From the NCBI RefSeq assembly GCF_018446385.1, contig NC_055991.1, positions 115,177,794-115,241,793 of the forward strand: DNA of 64,000 nt. Direction: 5' to 3'. Position numbers and translations under genes: made by a program. The notes beneath the pieces are model-generated. The model had not been told where the DNA came from. It was given only the letters and a program-made list of their open reading frames with translations, and made no database searches. The stretch comes from Zingiber officinale (Eukaryota; Streptophyta; Magnoliopsida; Zingiberales; Zingiberaceae). Below are positions 37,057-47,858 of the stretch, in pieces (the first letter of the stretch is position 1; the number at the start of each line of letters is the position of its first letter).

Positions 37057-37061
37057 GGAGG

Positions 37062-37326
37062 GAGGCCGCAAACGTCGACGACATTGGAGGGAGGCCGCAG
37101 GATGTCACTGGAGAGAGACAATGTTGGAGGAGGAGGCCGCAAGATGTCGCTGGAGGCCATGGGAGGGAGGCAGCGGGAGGGAGGAGGGAGGCGACGCTGG
37201 AGGTCTAGAGAGGTTAGGGCTTTTACGCGTTGGTGTGTGCACACGTGTTTTACACGTGAGGGAGGTTATACCAGCTGTGTGGTTCAGGGGTGGACCAGGA
37301 AAACGTGGTTTAGAAGATCTGGTCCC
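37062..37326 (-). repeat. Right terminal inverted repeat of MULE 1, outer part
   Basis: Continues the inverse of the left repeat: GATGTCGCTGGAGGCCATGGG, then TTTTACGCGTTGGTG, CACGTGTTTTACA, TATACCAGCTGTGTGG and GGACCAGGAAAA, ending near GATCTGGTCCC where identity with the left copy stops. Confidence 0.8.
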
Positions 37327-37620
37327 ATTGGATCGCACTTTGTGGTCCAGAGGATTTGTTGCAAAAGGTGGAACCGCCACCTTAGCGGCCCCCTGGGTCC
37401 GACCCCACAGATATCCAGAGGGGGTAAATCACGGTTAAGTTGGGGAGGAGGGGTGACTGGGGGTCGAGTGGAATTTAAAGCGCAGCAGACCGAAGTTTTA
37501 CGCCCGTGTGCAACTAGCGACCCTCGACCCCTGAATCTCTGTTGCAAGCGTCAGACACCCTTCCAGCTGATCCATCCAGAGGATTCGTGTGACAATAATA
37601 GGAGGGTAAAAAAAATAATG
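37327..37620. other. GC-rich unclassified segment
   Basis: An abrupt GC-rich block between the MULE end and an AT-rich plain. It contains AGCGACCCTCGACCCCTG and a GGGGTAAATCACGG phrase. Possibly a SINE or LTR fragment, but no boxes or termini could be assigned. Confidence 0.3.
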
Positions 37621-38956
37621 AAGAAGAATAAAAAAAATAAATTTAATAAAAAATAATAGGGTAATATTAATTATGTTTTTGATTTTTAAAAGTATTTGTA
37701 AAAAAAATCAATTATATAACGAATAATATTTTTAATTTATTAATTAAACTTAATTTTTGTCCAAATTTATTTTTTATCAATAAAAAAAATTAAAACTAGG
37801 ATCAAATTTTAATAAAAAATAAAAATAAATTACCAATCAAATCTAACAATAAAAAATTAAAATTATCAATAGTTAAAAAATAAAAACAACCAAATTTAAT
37901 TTTAATCTATAAAAAATTAAAAAATATTTATCAAATATAAAAGATTAAAAATTATCGATTAAATCTAATTTAACTAGTAAAAAATAAATTTACTAATGAA
38001 AATAAATCTTAAGTAAAATTTATTTTAGCCATAATTTTAAATATTTAATATTTAAATTCATCTATTTCTAAACTAATATTGTTTGATTTAATATGTATAT
38101 TTGGTGGACCCTAATATAATAGGGGTCTTACTCTTATCCATATTTCTTAATGGTCAGTGCAGCCGGCCAGTTTATTTACTTGTAAAAAAAACTAAAGAAG
38201 AAAAAAAGGGAATAACAATTTTGTCTAAGTTCATACTCCATAGCGATAATAGAGAATAAAATTCAAGAAAAAACAATGGCGTAATACATTTATATAATTA
38301 ACATTAATTTATATTTTTTATTTCTACGTTAATAAGCACCGTTTCAAGTTTGGCATTTTCAATTTCTCGATGCAATTAATTATCTTTATTATAGCTTAGA
38401 TTATTATGCATTAATAATTGATTGTTATTTTTGAGAGCACCATCAACGAGTTCGTCTCAAAAGAGATGATAGAGGTTACAAATAGGGGGTGAGTAAATGT
38501 TCCGTTAAATAGAAAAAATCGGCCTAATTGATTAAATTTAAAATTCGACATTTTGGAATTTTTTTTTTTTTAAAACGTAGGTTATGTAACTTATATTGAT
38601 TAACTGTTGGATTCAATTTAAAAAGTTTTATTGGGTTACATCGAAATAAAAAATAATAATAAAAAGTTTATCATAATGTTCGTGGTGTTCTTGGTGCTGG
38701 TGCTGAATTTCTAAAACCAATATCACCATGTTACTGGATTTTAAAATCCAACCCTATTATGATTTTGATGAATTTTTAAATCCTAATTAAAAAATTTTGA
38801 TGAATTCAATTAATTATATTTTCATCGAATTAAATGATATTTTCTCTACTAGATTTATTTATTTATTAAAATTAGTTCAGAAAATATAATTTATTTAATT
38901 TCAATTAATTCAGTTCTATACCATTTTAACTGAATACTCCATTATTTTGATAAATA
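37621..38956. other. AT-rich intergenic sequence
   Basis: Very AT-rich (AAAAATTAAAAT-type). No gene or clear repeat boundary seen. Confidence 0.5.
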
Positions 38957-39329
38957 TAGGGATGATAATAGGTAGGATTTAGATAGGATTTCATATTCTC
39001 TGTATCCATCTCTATTTATTATATCTATATTCATACTCATTCCCATACCTATCGGGTATTTAACTTTCATACCCATCCTCATACCCGTCGGAGTTTCGGG
39101 TACTCATATCCTACCCATCATCCTATTAGTCCATACCATTCTCATTTTTAAAAAAAATATTTCAATGTACTTATCAGCTTTTCCTCGTTTCGAGCTTCTT
39201 CGATCTGGTGAACATTTCTTGTGGAAAAAAAGATGAGATACATGTTGATGACCGAGTAAAGGGACAAACCAAGTCTTTTTTTTTTCTAAGACGAAAAGTG
39301 GACTAAAGTTTTTTCTTTCCCAATAAAAC

Positions 39330-39363
<34 letters not shown>

Positions 39364-39539
39364 GTATCGGGTAGGGTATGGGTAGGATTTTATCACATCC
39401 GCCTCCATACCCATATCCAAAATATCCATACCAGAATACTTATTTACTATAATAGGATAAAAAAAATTCCTTCATATCTTTCTCTATTCGGATTGGATGT
39501 CGAATTATTCATCGAATTAGGAAGAAATTGTCATCTCTA
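38957..39539. mobile_element. hAT-type non-autonomous element with 8-bp target duplication
   Basis: 583 bp. Left end TAGGGATGATAAT and right end ATTGTCATCTCTA are inverted with two mismatches. Exact 8-bp duplications GATAAATA flank it at 38949-38956 and 39540-39547, the length typical of hAT superfamily insertions. Subterminal GGGTATGGGTA and TACCCATA phrases repeat in both orientations. The interior has a TA microsatellite (about 39332-39360) and no transposase. Confidence 0.88.
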
Positions 39540-39547
39540 GATAAATA

Positions 39548-39965
39548 GTTGATGAATTTTATATATTTAAATATTTTAAAATTTACTTTTTTATTCAAAT
39601 AGTCTATATTGTTACTTTAAGAAAAACCGTGACATAGATGACATACGTGCCACGTCATTATTCTATTAGTTGAATTAACAACGATAATGTTTCGAGGATG
39701 GTGTGATGGTGAAAGAAATAAAGGGTATTTTAGTGATTTTAAAACTACAAAGGGTTGCTTTGAAAATTCAGGTAAACTTTGGTGGGCAAAATGAAACTCT
39801 CCCCGTGAGCTTTCAAAATTGTATTAGAATTGAATAATTTTTTTAATGTGCAATTGTGCATGAAAAATGTGGGCCTGTGACCGTCTCGGGCCGTTTCGAG
39901 GCCCGAATATTCGTTGCATATACCCGCCGTCGCGGCCCAGCAGACTCTAACTTCCCTTGACTCCT
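39548..39965. other. Intergenic sequence
   Basis: No gene seen; includes GGGCCGTTTCGAGGCCC (about 39889-39905), a short palindrome, close to the pseudogene start. Confidence 0.35.
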
Positions 39966-40385
39966 CCGCCGCACCGGCGCTTTCCTGCCTTTCTCCGCCT
40001 CGTCCCTTTCTCCTCCTTATCTCCGCCGCTGCCCCCGGCACCTTCTTCTTCCTCTTCATCGATCCGTCCCTCGAGGCAAGTCCTTACCCTCCAAATCGCC
40101 TCCTTTTCAACATATCTCTCCTCAAAACCCTAACTTGATTCTCTCCTTTGCTTGCTATCTGCAAGGTGATCGAGACCAAATCCCACTCCTGCGCCCACTT
40201 CGGATACGAGAATTCGAAGCGTAAGCTTAGTGATTTCACTCAAAGCTAGTTGTTTCGCTTGAGATCGTTCGGCTTTTGATTACCCCCTCGGGTGGAGGAG
40301 CTGGACAAGGAGATCGTGGGTGTCAACTTCGAGGTTGTGGCAGTAGCGCTCCACAAGACGGACACAGAGGACAAAAGCATTGTGT
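39966..40385 (+). pseudogene. Truncated duplicate of the cyclic phosphodiesterase gene
   Basis: Matches the gene at 51348-52069 in pieces: 5' leader (CCGCACCGGCG...), a deletion that removes the start codon and most of exon 1, the end of exon 1, the whole of intron 1, exon 2 and the donor of intron 2, then a deletion of the start of exon 3 including the second catalytic motif, and finally part of exon 3 up to AGGACAAAAGCAT. Keeping introns shows DNA-level duplication, not a retrocopy. It cannot encode an enzyme. Confidence 0.85.
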
Positions 40386-40946
40386 CAATGGTTAAATTTT
40401 TAAATAAGCTTTTTTAAGATGTGATCCATAAAATGACTTGTATGATTATATATACTAATAATCATGTACATGCATCGCATATATAATATAATATATTGAA
40501 ATCATATTGATTTTTTATAATTAAATTATATTAGTAGTTGGATTTTTGAGTGTCACACGGTTTCCCTATGAAAATAAATAATTTAATTTAATATTATATT
40601 TATCTTAGTAAAAATACTAAGAAAAGTATATTTTTTAACATTGTTGACCTAAAATATTTATAAAAGCTTCATTGATCATAGTGTTGTCAATTCTAAAATG
40701 TGGGACTAAAGAGAACTATATTTTTTTATATAAAACAACCAGAGAAAATTAAAGATGAGAAAAATTTATAATAATATGCTGCAGCTGAGTCTCGAACTCT
40801 AGATCACTGATTATTTTGCTTGTGGAATTACTAATAAACCTTGAAATTATTTTTAGTGCGAATAGAAAAAGAGATATTAACGTAAATTCATTTTAGGCTT
40901 CACCAAAGTTAGTTAGTAAAGGAGAAAGATTTTTAATAAAATAGTA

Positions 40947-41006
<60 letters not shown>

Positions 41007-41179
41007 AGTATTGTAATATGTTGAGGGGATATATTAATGTATTAAAAATTTATATAAGGAAATGTTAATTTTTTTAATTTAAAATATTAAAAAAATAAAA
41101 AAATTTAAAAAAAAGTTATTAATTGATCTCCTGCACGACGTGCACAGTCACGCACTGTGCGCGTCGCGCAGGAGATCAA

Positions 41180-41249
<70 letters not shown>

Positions 41250-41472
41250 TTTCATTACGATTTTTAAATTACAAATCTCAAGTCTTATCTTAAAATGGTT
41301 CAAAAAATTTTATTCAACTTTTTAAATTTTATAAACATCTCATAAACTTTATATTAAAAATGCCCTTAAAAAATGCCCTTAAAAAATGCCCTTAAAGATC
41401 TCAACTTATTTTAATAACCTTTAAACTTATTGGGCTGGCTTTTTTTCTTCTTGTCTATAATTTTTTTTTTTT
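40386..41472. other. AT-rich intergenic sequence with two TA microsatellites
   Basis: No gene. (TA)n runs lie at about 40951-41004 and 41184-41242. ATGCCCTTAAAAA repeats three times at 41359-41396. A strong hairpin is listed separately. Confidence 0.6.
41123..41179. repeat. 26-bp-arm hairpin beside a TA microsatellite
   Basis: Arms 41123-41148 and 41154-41179 are inverted copies with two mismatches and a 5-nt loop (CACGC). The stem starts TTGATCTCCTGC and is GC-rich in an otherwise AT-rich plain. A long TA run begins four bases after it. Confidence 0.85.
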
Positions 41473-41475
41473 GAG

Positions 41476-42125
41476 AAATGATACGCTCAGGGAATCCGGA
41501 GCACGAAATGCTCAGGGAATGACTCAACACTTCCTACGTGGAAAAAAAAAAAGAAATAAAAAAAAAATCAATACGGAGCAAACAGGCAAACTTTTGCCCT
41601 AAATCCCGCGGCTTCTCTTTCCTCTCCACCTGCGACGCGATTCTCGGCTTGACTTCTCCCTTCTCCTCCACCACTAGCGAAGCCCTATCTCCCTTCTCCT
41701 CCACCAGCAAAGCCCTAAAGCTCCTCCACCAGCGAAGCTCGCCCTCTACTCCACGCGGTGAAGCTCCAAGCTCCTCCACCACGCTGTGAAGCTCACGCGG
41801 CTCGGCTCGACTTCTCCTCCACTGTCGCCGCTTCTCCCTCCTCCTCCACCCACGACGACGGCCAACCGAACCCTAAGACGCCACCCCAGCAAAGCCCTAA
41901 AGTCGTCCTCCACCAGCGAAGCTCGTCTTCTACTCCACGTTGTGAAGCTCCTCCACGCTGTGAAGCTCCTCGAAGCTTCTCGAAGCCCTAAATCTCCTCC
42001 ACACCCTAAAGCCATACTTCCCCCGGACCTAAAACTCCTCCACGGTAATTCTGTCGAAGCTCCTCCACGCCCTAACACCACACTAACTTGGTCGATGTGG
42101 AGAGGATCTCATTCGGAGGGAAGGT
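41476..42125 (+). repeat. Left terminal inverted repeat of MULE 2
   Basis: After the terminal GATACGCTCAGGGAAT comes an array of GAAGCTCCTCCAC and CACCAGCGAAGC phrases. Inverse match to about 48310-49062. It ends near a GGAAGGTAAGAG that could be the donor of a 5'-UTR intron for the GRF gene. Confidence 0.82.
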
Positions 42126-42734
42126 AAGAGTTATTTTCTTCCTTGTAGTTCCTTTGGAGGATTTTTATTGGCTGATTAATTGGAGGAATATGCTTTTAGT
42201 GCTCATTTCGGCACGAAAATGTTACTCTTTGATCGTCGATGTTACTGTATCTGCTGGATTTAGGAGTTGCTTGGGGAATTTGAGATTCTTTGTTTGTTTG
42301 AATGATTGACTTAAGATTTTAGAAGGATTTTAGGTTGCGTAAGCAAATATGCTTCCCTTTTGCCATATATGATGTTATAGGTGACGTATTGTTATATCAT
42401 ATAGCTGCAAATAATTTGGTAATTAGGTGATCTTTCTAGTTTGCATTCGTTTTCTCTTCTTTTCCTTTTTGTCAGTTGCTAACATTTCTTCTCATATTGC
42501 TGTATTTTTTCCTATTACATGTTTTGGTCATGATTGATGAGTTGTTCTTCTATATGATTATTTCTTTCTTTTATGTTAGGCACTTGTAGAAAGATAACCC
42601 AACCAATGCCTATTTTAATTGGGATCAATCAGTGTTAACACAAATGATTGAAGTCTGGTTTAGAAACTCATAGATGAATGCGAATTATTTGTGAGAAATG
42701 ATTAGAGTATTATCTAGTTAACTAAGGACAACTA

Positions 42735-43322
42735 TTGTTATGGAAAAAATTACAGGAGAAAGGAACAAATATCCATGGAAGTCAGCTCTTCATCAGAAGC
42801 ATGAATGATGAACAAGGTGAAATTCCCAATATATTATGTTATTGTGGATTAAGCGCTACCCTCTGGACATCATGGACGGAAACTAATCCAGGAAGATGTT
42901 TTTTTCATGTCCAAAATTTAGAGTAAGTTTTATTTACATAAAATTATTTCAAAATCAAATTTATTTATATGTTGAGATCTCTTATATGTTATTTAACTAT
43001 TGGGTTTTTATTAAGTTTATTCGATATTCAGGATAGGGGATGCGACTTCTTCTAATGGCATGACCCAGAATTGTCAGAGAGAACTAAGGCAATTATTAAT
43101 CATTTGAAGATGGATAATAAAAAATTACAGATGGAGATTAGTGAATTGAAGAAATATAATAGTTACAAGAGTACAATTGATTGCAATGATCTCCTGGAGG
43201 ATGTGAACAACGTTACTATAAAGTTAAGTGATGAATTATGTTCACTGAATAGGAAGTTTAGAGTTGCTATTGTTGTAGTTGTATTTACTTGGATTGTGAT
43301 GATTTTAAGGTGGTTGATGTAA
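42735..43322 (+). pseudogene. GRF-type zinc-finger, membrane-anchored protein gene of MULE 2
   Basis: Exon 1 (42735 to about 42922, donor GTAAGT) gives MNDEQGEIPNILCYCGLSA and TNPGRCFF, the first half of a GRF finger. Exon 2 (about 43033-43322) continues GCDFF, then TAA at 43053-43055, WHDPELSERTK, a polar helical segment and the C-terminal anchor FRVAIVVVVFTWIVMIL. The only certain break is that TAA, at the residue between FF and the conserved Trp. Sequence, intron place and C terminus match the gene of MULE 1. Resembles the At4g04775-like plant family. A role as a second MULE protein is an inference from position, not shown. Confidence 0.78.
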
Positions 43323-43417
43323 TTTACTAAAAGCAAATAACTTTAGATGTAATGAAAGATGTTTCTAGGTTTTTAATGTACCTTATCAGTGTTTTATGAT
43401 TTAATGTACCTTCTCAG

Positions 43418-43556
43418 TTAATCTGGAGTTGTTCTTGGTCTTTCCTCTTATTGTTAATTTGGAGTAATCCTTTAGCCTCTTGTTGCTGTTCATGTTCATT
43501 TAAAATTTGTTTTGATGACAATTTTCTTGAAAAAATGAGGATGACTGATTCTGTAA
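43418..43556 (+). repeat. Left arm of an internal inverted repeat in MULE 2
   Basis: About 139 bp, nearly identical in inverse to 44521-44660 (for example TTTGGAGTAATCCTTTAGCC here, its complement there). The arms enclose about 0.96 kb including the captured fragment. Confidence 0.9.
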
Positions 43557-44107
43557 GGATTTTGGCATGAATTTTAAGATGAAAATTTTCTTCCTTCTGA
43601 GCTTTTTTTATTATCATTTACAAATTTCTGTAACATATTTAGGTCTATCAATTTGATTTCTCAATAGACGAATAGTTTATTCAAAATATTATGGCTAAAA
43701 TCAAGTTTTTAATGTGCTTTTTGCATGATATTCAGATATGTTGTCTATTGAATGTCATATTAACTTTCTAACTCTTGAAACTTATGGAAGTGACTTTAGA
43801 CAAATTTTGTATTTACAAAAGATACTTCCTCATGTTGTTATATAACATTATCTGTAATGTTCCATGACCTTTGTTGCGGGCAGACAACTACTTGAGTTCA
43901 AGCGATTAACACAAAGCATCCAAAATCTGACTGGGCCTTTGGATTCTTTAACAGAAGTGACCAGTGACTAAATATATCACAAAGAAGCAACCAAATTTGA
44001 ACTATCGATTGTGCTACAAATTTCACAGAACTCATTTAGGTTCCATAGTTGCAGTTTCTATTTTGCTTTCATCATGTAAGAATGAACCTTTTCCTCAATT
44101 TTTACAG

Positions 44108-44173
44108 GTGGCACGAACTGGCCGCGTTGCTTTGATCAGAGAGTCAGGGGTGGATTCTAAGTATCTGCGCGGT
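44108..44173 (+). pseudogene. Captured fragment resembling acetolactate synthase small subunit
   Basis: The translation VARTGRVALIRESGVDSKYL (then RG) follows a perfect-looking acceptor TTTTTACAG. It closely recalls the C-terminal end of the plant acetolactate synthase regulatory subunit, as I remember that family. The match stops after about 22 codons. MULEs are known to pick up host gene pieces with introns (Pack-MULEs). It is too short to work alone. Confidence 0.5.
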
Positions 44174-44520
44174 ATTCCTTACCACTCTGATCAGATTTGG
44201 GCTAGCTTTCCTGAATTTGAAATATCATCGAATTGGTTGCTTGCATCATCTCCCTGCCTTTTATTTAGAATCTAAATAACCATGAGTGAGCATGGAATGC
44301 TTTGCTGTGAGTAGACTTATCAGCTGTTGGAGGTTCAATATGATGTGTAGACTTTCTAATGCTGTTAATAAATTTCATGAATACTGTCGTGTGAGAAGTA
44401 ACTCCAGCGAACACTTACTCTGCATTGCAATCTCTCTTCTATTCTCTTTTTTTTTTTTCCTTTGAGCTCTGCCTTGCATGGTTGCACTAATTATGCACAT
44501 GGTGTTGAACCAGGAAAGCT

Positions 44521-44660
44521 TACAGAATCAGTCATCCTCATTTTTTCAAGAAAATTGTCATCAAAACAAATCTTTAAATGAACATAAACAGCAACAAGAG
44601 GCTAAAGGATTACTCCAAATTAACAATAAGAGGAAAGGCCAAGAACAACTCTAGATTAAA
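44521..44660 (-). repeat. Right arm of the internal inverted repeat in MULE 2
   Basis: Inverse of 43418-43556 with a few substitutions and a one-base indel. Confidence 0.9.
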
Positions 44661-45752
44661 TCTTAATCACGTACTCTAAGCAGAACATTCTTAGATTTGT
44701 TGAATGAGCAAAAACTCCATTGAAGAGATTCACGATCAAGCCAAACAATATAACTTCTACAATTACCGAGCAATATATGAGAATTACATGTGGCAGAGCA
44801 ATAACACAATATAACTTCTACAATTACTTCAAGGGAGGGTGACCAACAGCAGTCCAACTCTGAAGATACAAAATAACTAAGACAAAATCCCCATAAGGAA
44901 ATCAAAGTGTTTGAAGTTCAGTAATAAGACAATAATTCAAGCAATACACAAAATTTAGAAGTTCAATTGCATTACAATCTTCTATTACATTCTAGTAGTA
45001 GCATTTTAACTCTTGCCTTCATGGAATACTTCATCTCCATATCCTGGATAATCATTAATCTCAAAATTCATCTTTGCACTCTCACCTTCCTGGAACAAAC
45101 AGAGAATCATGAGCATCTACCATCAAGCCAAGGATTGTGAAAAAAAATCTTTTCCAAAATTTGTGTCTTCCTGGATAAGAGAATATACCTTGAACAAATC
45201 AGCATGCATTTGTAACAAATCAATAGGCTTCTCAAAAGACCTTGTTCTCTCCATTGTCTGCACATATGTCCACACACTTAGACCATTTTCTTTCCAAACC
45301 AAATGTTACATAGAAAATACAAAATTTTGATACAAAGAATGAAGTTACATGATAGTTACCGGTAATAGAAGGGCTACGATGGTAATGTGTCAAACATTAA
45401 AGTGAAAGAAGCAATAATGATACCTGAATAATATCATTAGGAACCAACAATTCTTTATCTAATCTAAACAATCTCTGACTCTCTATAAGAACAGAATCGC
45501 CACTTAGATTTAACAAAAAAGCTGGAAATACAATAAATGAAGAATCTACAAGCAAACCTAAAAATTTATCAATTTATTCAATGTTTGATAACTCATCTTG
45601 CTTTCTATCAATTGTAGAACCCTGTAGACAAATGTACTTATACAAATTATCAACATAACATAACACCAAAGTAATAAATTACAACCAAATATACAAACTA
45701 ACCCTTTTTTTCGAGACTTTGCCTTTGCCCTTTTCTCAATTTGCTCAATTTT
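44661..45752. other. MULE 2 interior, non-coding
   Basis: Probable 3' untranslated region and introns of the transposase. AATATAACTTCTACAATTAC occurs twice (about 44747 and 44809). No further gene seen. Confidence 0.4.
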
Positions 45753-47858
45753 TTATTGTTTTCTTTTCGTCAGTGGACGTCCACGAGACCTTACTTTCAG
45801 TGGACTGTGAAACTTTTTGCTCTCATTTCTTGATTCCTCATGTATTATGTTGCTATCATGATCACCATCCAATGAATCACCAATGTTGGTATCCATAAAT
45901 CTTTTTTTTTTTGCTTCTTTTAATATCCCTATTAAAACAAAGCACCTCTCATCATTTTTTGACCCAAGTTGTCCCACTTCCTGTAACAATGGTTGAAGAT
46001 TATTATATCTTCGTCTTTCCTCTGCATGCTGACAATAATCATCATAAATATTAGTGATTCCTTGATATCCATGTTTAATGCCTTTACGCCATCATTCTAA
46101 AATATAATGTTCTGGAGCTGTAGTGACTTTTCTTTTTACCAGAACATACATCAAATGTCAGACAATTCCATGAAACTCAAAGAGACGACACAAACACTTC
46201 ATCTGACATTGTAACTCACTATATTGTACCCAAAAGGAAATCTCTTTTGGAGTTGTTCCATCTTTTCCATATACAGTTTTCATCACCTCAAAAAACAATG
46301 TTGATCCTTCTTCCTTCACAAATGAAGTATTACAAAACATCAAACCTCGTAGTTCATTTTGAAACAACTTAAATATCTTGTTAGTGTAAACACTTTGAAA
46401 CTGCTTTTCAATTGGATTGCTACTGATGACCGGAATTATTGAATTAAAAGAAGCAAAATCAGAATTATCTTCCTTTTCAATCTTGCTTTTCAAAGCATTG
46501 TCATATTGTTCAACAAACTGCTTCAAAGTTATTTTTGAATGAACATAATCATCAAAAAAAGCATTCATACTTTCACTTCTTAGACTTGTCGATATTTCTG
46601 CCCAAAATTTATCTTTCACATACACAGGCATCCACTTATGACGAATTTCATATAAAGAATTCAACCAATCATTTTTCTCCAAGTTAAATTTTTGATAAAT
46701 TTTTTCCAGTTGTTATCACATTCTGTAGACGTCAAAGAATTATAAACAATATTCTTCAAGTTTCTCTTTATCAACTTATAGTTGGCATGACTACTAAACT
46801 TAGCTGGAAGTTTTTTCATAATATGCCAAAGACATAAACGATGATGAGAGTCTGGAAATATCTCAAGAATTGCAATTTCCATGGCTTTGCATTGATCCGT
46901 AATAATAGCTCGTGGAGCTCTTCCTCTCATGCATGTCAACCATGATTTAAATAACCAAATGAAAGTTTCTGAATCTTCTTTAGATATCAAACCACAGCCA
47001 AGTAATATGGATTCACCATGATGATTTACTCTAACAAACGGAGCAAATGACATATCATAACTATTGGTAAGATATGTGGTATCAAATGTAACGACATCAG
47101 AAAAAGAATCACATGCAGCCCTACATCTTGCATCAACCCAAAATATATTTATGATGCGAGAATCTTCATCTACATCAATTATATAAAAGAAATTTGAATT
47201 TCTACTTTGCATACGACAAAAGTAATTATTCAAGGCTTCTGCATCACCATTCCCAAGCCTTAATCTCCGTGCTTCAGCCACATAATTTCTACACTTTCTC
47301 TCATCAAACGATAAATTTTCATAACCACCAGCTTCAACAACAAATTATATGATTGAAAACTTTTACTCAAAGTTATTCCTGCTTGATCATTCAACTCTAA
47401 TTTCCTCTTAGTTTGGGAATCTAACACTTTATTGCATCTGAAATGTCTTGACTTCCTTGGACTTAATGCATGATTATATTCTAGTTGAATACTAGTAATG
47501 ACACATAATTCATCATTTTGAACTGTAATATTAATCTTTGCTTTGCAATCCGTTTTGCTACAAGCTCTAGGATAAAAGGAATTTTCACTTTAGGAACGGT
47601 CTTACCATTTTTAGAGCATCCGAATGAAAAATACTTTATCTGGCCATCATCTCCTTTTTTGGAAACCAATTTTGAAATACCAAAACCAAGACCTTGGGCA
47701 TATGATTTGTAAAAAGAACGGATTTCTTCTTCAGATGAAAAATACATCCCAACTTGTGGAGTATCAAGTGTATTTGAGCTTGACGAATCACCCAACACTT
47801 GCACATCACCCTCAATTAATAGTTCTTGTTCCATGACAATTTTACAACCTAAATTCAA
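45753..47858 (-). pseudogene. FAR1-type MULE transposase remnant of MULE 2
   Basis: 47858-47481 begins with an acidic leader and a FAR1 DNA-binding domain (VGMYFSSEEEIRSFYKSYA, YFSFGCSKNGK). After a frameshift the domain goes on in another frame to about 47290. 47281-46661 is the MULE transposase core with acidic residues in VVTFDTTYLT and IITDQCKAM and the CLWHIMKKLP block. A frameshift near 46670 leads to 46682-46158 with SLRSESMNAFF and the start of a SWIM zinc finger (CQMKCLC). TGA 46160-46158 replaces the next SWIM Cys, just before its His. A basic tail ends at 45753. Better preserved than the MULE 1 enzyme but not functional. Confidence 0.88.

Larger units (their letters stand above)
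23093..37326. mobile_element. Mutator-like element (MULE) 1, with FAR1-type transposase, split by a Sirevirus
   Basis: Long inverted repeats bound a unit of about 7.3 kb once the 6.9-kb Sirevirus is removed. The left repeat is 23093-23566. The right repeat is 29963-30123 continued at 37062-37326. Between them lie a plus-strand GRF-type zinc-finger gene and a convergent minus-strand FAR1/MULE transposase remnant. Outer identity ends with the GGGACCAAATCTTC-type terminus. A 9- to 10-bp target duplication could not be confirmed (flanks AATAATAGG and ATTGGATCG). All coding parts are broken. Confidence 0.8.

Noticed and set aside
37084-37656. 190-codon open frame at the MULE 1 right end
   Set aside because: Runs across the terminal repeat into unrelated GC-rich DNA; translation follows the GGAGG repeat array.
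41140-41325. Frame coding poly(Tyr-Ile)
   Set aside because: Translation of the TA microsatellite.
41534-42127. Several 80- to 113-codon frames on both strands
   Set aside because: Same cause, in the MULE 2 left terminal repeat; mirrored at 48311-49037.
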